NCBI RefSeq assembly: GCF_002582035.1
Contig: NZ_NUQE01000036.1
Span: 105,595 to 169,594 of the forward strand
Direction of reading: 5' to 3'
Length of the DNA: 64,000 nucleotides
Source of the DNA: Bacillus pseudomycoides
GTDB lineage: Bacteria > Bacillota > Bacilli > Bacillales > Bacillaceae_G
The position numbers and the translations under genes are program-made. Numbering within the stretch: the stretch's first letter is position 1; each line of letters opens with the position of its first letter. The notes beneath the pieces are model-generated. The model was not told where the DNA came from, ran no database searches, and worked only from the letters and a program-made list of their open reading frames with translations. Shown here one piece after another: positions 61,701 through 64,000 of the stretch.

Positions 61701-62954
61701 AAAATTTGGATCTTGAATATATAAAACTTGCAGCTGATCGTTATAACCGACTAATAATTGCACATGTGAAACATGATCTATATCGACACTAAGCAAAATC
61801 GGAACATTAGCATCGATAAATTTTTTATACGTGTCTACTGTACCGACAAAAAAACGACTTTTATAACCAATCGATTCTACATATTCAACTGTTTTGGACA
61901 ACTTCGATCCTATTCCATCAAAAATATGCTTAGCAATTTCATCTTGCGTTTCGTGCTTTCCAAACAGCTTCAAGATCATTTCTATACTTGCAGGCACGCA
62001 ATAATTATCTTTCTGCACGACAGGGGTAATCGGTAACATTACTTCTTTTTTATCATCAAATCGTAGTGCGTTGTGATATGGTGAATCTTTTAAACTATTC
62101 TCATTTTCTAGCAATGTTTGCAGCGTAGCCTGATCACCTTTCGTATAATAGATTTCTACCAAAATTTGCGAGAAATACGATTGATAACTATGAAATGGCA
62201 ACAACTTTTGAGCTTTATGTAAAACTCGGCTCAACTCATCATATGCTTTTTTATCATATAATCTTTTTATCTTTTCTAAATAAAAGAACGGAACTTGTGG
62301 AAAATTCCTCATCGCTTCCGTAATGATTTGTAATGATTTGTTATGTTCTCCTTTCATGGAATGCAACTCGGCAAATAAATATGTTGACGTATCTGCACAT
62401 TCCTCACAATTCATTCCTTTTCGCAATACTTCTTCTGCTTTCAGCCAATCGCCTTTAAATAAATAAAAGTAGCCCCACTTATCAAAAATAGGAATCTCAC
62501 TTAACTCTTCTGCTTTCTTCATATATGTATATGCTTCTTCATAACGGCGCATTTCAAGTATGCAACGTGCCAATACAAAATATGCTTTTGCAAGATGCTC
62601 TTTTTCAGCAGTCGTACCTTCTTTTTGCAATGCCTCTTTTAACAGATCTTCTGCATCTAATGATTTCCGTTCATCAATTAAATCATCACAAAACCAAGTA
62701 AGCGTACGAAAGCTTTTAAAACGACGATGCGCATATCGTACTACAAATCTACTATAAGATGGCATCAAGCCTTCATCAAACAATTGAATAAGTGTATAAA
62801 AATCTTCTTCTGAAGAAATTGTGCCTAACCACTCTTTCAAGTATGAAAGGGATTTTTTCGATCTTATTTCCTCAATTTCTTTTTGAATTTCTGATATACC
62901 ATTTAAAAATTCCTTCTTTTTCACATATACTCGTAATTTCTCCAAGTCTCGCAT
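58746..62954 (-). CDS. Large TPR protein with embedded C39-like peptidase domain (1402 aa)
   Basis: Cytoplasmic protein without signal peptide. Helical TPR arrays occupy about residues 1-290 and 440-1400 (many blocks of the type ...AYxxLGxxYxxxGxYexAixxyekAL). Residues about 300-450 are a papain-like C39/C39_2 domain: NYCVPASIEMIL (candidate nucleophile C319), HVSHVQLLVGY (H397) and IQDPNF (D415). Such domains cleave double-glycine leaders or act as binding modules. ATG at 62954 chosen for GGAGTG; an ATG eight codons earlier has no site. Monocistronic, unusually long. Function unknown. Confidence 0.8.
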   Translation of the reverse strand: MRDLEKLRVYVKKKEFLNGISEIQKEIEEIRSKKSLSYLKEWLGTISSEEDFYTLIQLFDEGLMPSYSRFVVRYAHRRFKSFRTLTWFCDDLIDERKSLDAEDLLKEALQKEGTTAEKEHLAKAYFVLARCILEMRRYEEAYTYMKKAEELSEIPIFDKWGYFYLFKGDWLKAEEVLRKGMNCEECADTSTYLFAELHSMKGEHNKSLQIITEAMRNFPQVPFFYLEKIKRLYDKKAYDELSRVLHKAQKLLPFHSYQSYFSQILVEIYYTKGDQATLQTLLENENSLKDSPYHNALRFDDKKEVMLPITPVVQKDNYCVPASIEMILKLFGKHETQDEIAKHIFDGIGSKLSKTVEYVESIGYKSRFFVGTVDTYKKFIDANVPILLSVDIDHVSHVQLLVGYNDQLQVLYIQDPNFAERILVTYEEFAKQYLNTNYLSIAIVTKEKNDLLSFLCEDDDLYFRRIFSLTDQMEFAEHDDVEDLLRLLHEHKENPYTWLYAIKHLDLQDGKEFVYRCARRALHAYPESDYVKLHAAQCFVRIEELEQAYTVLEQVKHKIANPFYHFIEGRIALDESRYHDMIASFRTSLQLDPDQPVAWSYMAIGYMYLDDLELALKYSSIAVGRHEDRFVFANHALILMDADRDEEAYEVFTTLLKQYKRDGYVWCERARCAYKLGKLRAAIRGFRIGKELDHQLPLPYIMLADIYEAELDDERKAEEVLLEGMQNDVQSAALYAKLGDFYLGREQYEKAQKMYEIGLQHDEKDASCHIGISEVYIKQGSYEAGKQYIFSLKEQFAEESDFLINAGKILWNAAMDQNIEQREVESAFTIMEEGIVCIQNNFRDALEMYVTQLEDTPFLQRGISFLNTLVEKDSSNIDYMCYLGILQESAGNYIKSIQLYERAVQMTEDTFPHFRLGEVYKALEEWEEAKKAYLKCVKRDSIFAIAHLKLAEIYFVEEDIAKEQHHMFEGCKNAPLLVNMEHLAHISVKVGRHEELIVVLNKKKGIVSESWRLNSLAYVYGASGDGQKERAYVEQALTQENDHEEILHHYAKILLASHEKEGLHIIAKLIMQNVHNEEAYATYIDGLRTQRKGISESLADLKISNEEKSYAFMYAASALEQKFIEQMEHEEQTGAFFTKMYRRIRNRAQGVLSITSIIDLYETAIRLDQKNNAAVQRFSHFYVNANFIDDALEILRKSLKNHWNYEVAHQLVMLLLEHADENKVWLQEALRETEYILEERPMDAPIRILQGTILLDLHKEEEGEHILRALAEDVPMISGSFLHLGALYNKQGRYREAIAVLEKGLEYHPEEDELYIGLGISHHLNGDTEKALQLMNDVLSIDESHSNARYNKACYLTILNRKEEAIAELERVLQEDESGYFAEIMEDDPELISIKKYVEQYI

Positions 62955-63029
62955 CTTTTCACTCCATTCTTTTTTCATAATTTTATATATTAGCTATAGA
63001 ACTTACAATGTTTTTTCACAGTTTTTTTA

Positions 63030-63063
63030 AAAGAAAAAACAGAGCGTACACTCTGTTTTTTCT
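63030..63063 (-). terminator. Rho-independent terminator of ileS
   Basis: Stem AAAAAACAGAG / CTCTGTTTTTT. Confidence 0.9.
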
Positions 63064-63067
63064 TATC

Positions 63068-64000
63068 TTATATTTCGTTCACTCTAAGATTAATCAATAC
63101 CTGCTTATTTCCTACTTGGACTTGTTTTACTTGTTGTATCGATTCCTTGATGAATAATTGTTTCATGAGTAAGTTTTCTTGCAGTAATTCTTTATACTTC
63201 ATAATTACATATTGTAATTCCTCGTTACATTGAACTTCAATGTCTACCCGTAAATTTACTGGTAAATTTAATTGTTTTCGATACTCCTGCACAGCGCGAA
63301 TAAATTCTCGCGCCATTCCCTCCTGTAGCAACTCATTCGTTACATTCGTATCCATCATGACAGTATATAATCCGTTCGTAGCATCAGCAAATCCTGCTTT
63401 CGGCACTTTTTCAACAAGCACATCGTCTAATGTTACAGTGACAGCTTCTCCAGACAGCAATTGACACGTTGCTTGTTCACTGTTTATAAACGCATTTACT
63501 TCTTCACTAGATAAATTTTGCAGCCAATTATTTACCGTATTGAGTTGCTTTCCAAATTTCGGTCCTGCTTGTTTAAAGTTTAGTTTTAACCGATATGACA
63601 TATAACCCGCTTCGCTATGTTCGACTGTAACTTCTTTCACATTAAGTTCATCCATTACAATCTCTTTATAGGAATCCCAATCCATTTCTTGCTTTGTATG
63701 CTCAAATACAACGAATTTTGCTAATGGCTGTTTTACTTTTAAAGTATGTTGATTGCGAATACTACGTCCGAGCTCAACTACTTGTAAAACAGCTGCCATC
63801 TCTTTTTCAAGCTGTGTATGAATTAACGTTTCATCCAATACTGGATAATCTGTTAAATGAACGCTGCTACCTTCTAAATTCAAATGAATATCCTCTGCTA
63901 AAAATGGTGTAAACGGTGCAAGCAGCTTACTAATTGTCACAAGCACTCCATGTAGCGTATCATATGCCGCTGCTTTTTCAGCATTCATACCAGATGCCCA
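63068..64000 (-). CDS. ileS: Isoleucyl-tRNA synthetase, C-terminal part (runs off the window)
   Basis: The frame is open to the window edge. The visible 310 residues are the anticodon-binding domain and C-terminal tail: [34 protein letters not shown] is the classic end of the catalytic/anticodon helix bundle, and [23 protein letters not shown] with the DUF5915-like tail ([29 protein letters not shown]) matches long IleS of the type often called IleS2. Catalytic motifs lie outside. Only the 3' end can be judged. Confidence 0.9.
   Translation of the reverse strand, partial: WASGMNAEKAAAYDTLHGVLVTISKLLAPFTPFLAEDIHLNLEGSSVHLTDYPVLDETLIHTQLEKEMAAVLQVVELGRSIRNQHTLKVKQPLAKFVVFEHTKQEMDWDSYKEIVMDELNVKEVTVEHSEAGYMSYRLKLNFKQAGPKFGKQLNTVNNWLQNLSSEEVNAFINSEQATCQLLSGEAVTVTLDDVLVEKVPKAGFADATNGLYTVMMDTNVTNELLQEGMAREFIRAVQEYRKQLNLPVNLRVDIEVQCNEELQYVIMKYKELLQENLLMKQLFIKESIQQVKQVQVGNKQVLINLRVNEI

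Noticed and set aside
1-64000. CRISPR arrays, rRNA and tRNA genes, prophage modules
   Set aside because: No regularly spaced repeats, no rRNA-like blocks, no cloverleaf with CCA-type ends, and no phage structural genes were seen.

Overview
The window looks like a chromosomal segment of a Bacillus cereus group bacterium. The evidence is low GC (about 35% in core genes), strong AGGAGG-type ribosome binding sites, B. subtilis-like gene neighbourhoods (yhcY-yhcZ-yhdA; ypjP-thyA-dfrA), intergenic repeats of the bcr type flanked by ATAAA/TTTAT, and an IS231 element. Most genes lie on the minus strand. No rRNA or tRNA gene was seen and no CRISPR array.

Region by region: 1-6.3 kb holds hcp under a perfect Fnr/Crp-type palindrome, an acyltransferase, and a two-gene McrB/McrC-like AAA+/nuclease pair. 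6.5-11.4 kb holds an APC amino-acid exchanger, a betaine/ergothioneine-type ABC importer whose permease is fused to its binding domain, and a DUF218 protein. 11.4-13.7 kb is a GC-rich 2-oxoacid decarboxylase gene that looks acquired. 13.8-17.7 kb holds an MFS transporter, an azoreductase and a YhcY/YhcZ-like two-component system.

17.8-23.1 kb is the mobile-DNA hotspot. A SAM methyltransferase gene is cut near its last codons by a 4.67-kb compound insertion with an 11-bp target duplication (GGGATCGATCT). The insertion contains an intact IS231, a LysE exporter, a miniature Tn3-family element carrying a membrane protein, an IS231-ended cassette carrying a DUF523 gene, and a 109-bp miniature element. 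Removing it and one duplication restores the methyltransferase ORF and puts its terminator just downstream.

23-36 kb holds metabolic and housekeeping genes: pncA, a nitroreductase, dat, asnO, hsp20, a SCO1 protein and degV, plus a decayed cell-wall amidase. 36-44 kb holds tatC and tatA, plsC, azoR, a PBP2a-like lipoprotein transpeptidase, dfrA and thyA. 44-58 kb holds a serine hydrolase, ypjP, an Ecs-like ABC pair, several HAD phosphatases, TrmO, a GntP permease with an iron alcohol dehydrogenase, and amj.

58-64 kb holds an archaeal-type AspRS gene preceded by a T-box (specifier GAC) and by a short ORF with eight consecutive Asp/Asn codons. It also holds a 1402-residue TPR protein with an embedded C39-like peptidase domain, and the 3' part of ileS, which runs off the window.

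The strongest candidates for something undescribed are the Asp/Asn-rich leader ORF stacked on the T-box, the nested IS231/Tn3 compound element, and the McrBC-like pair. Eleven bcr-type repeat copies punctuate the intergenic regions, and one supplies the last 24 codons of an ABC permease gene.
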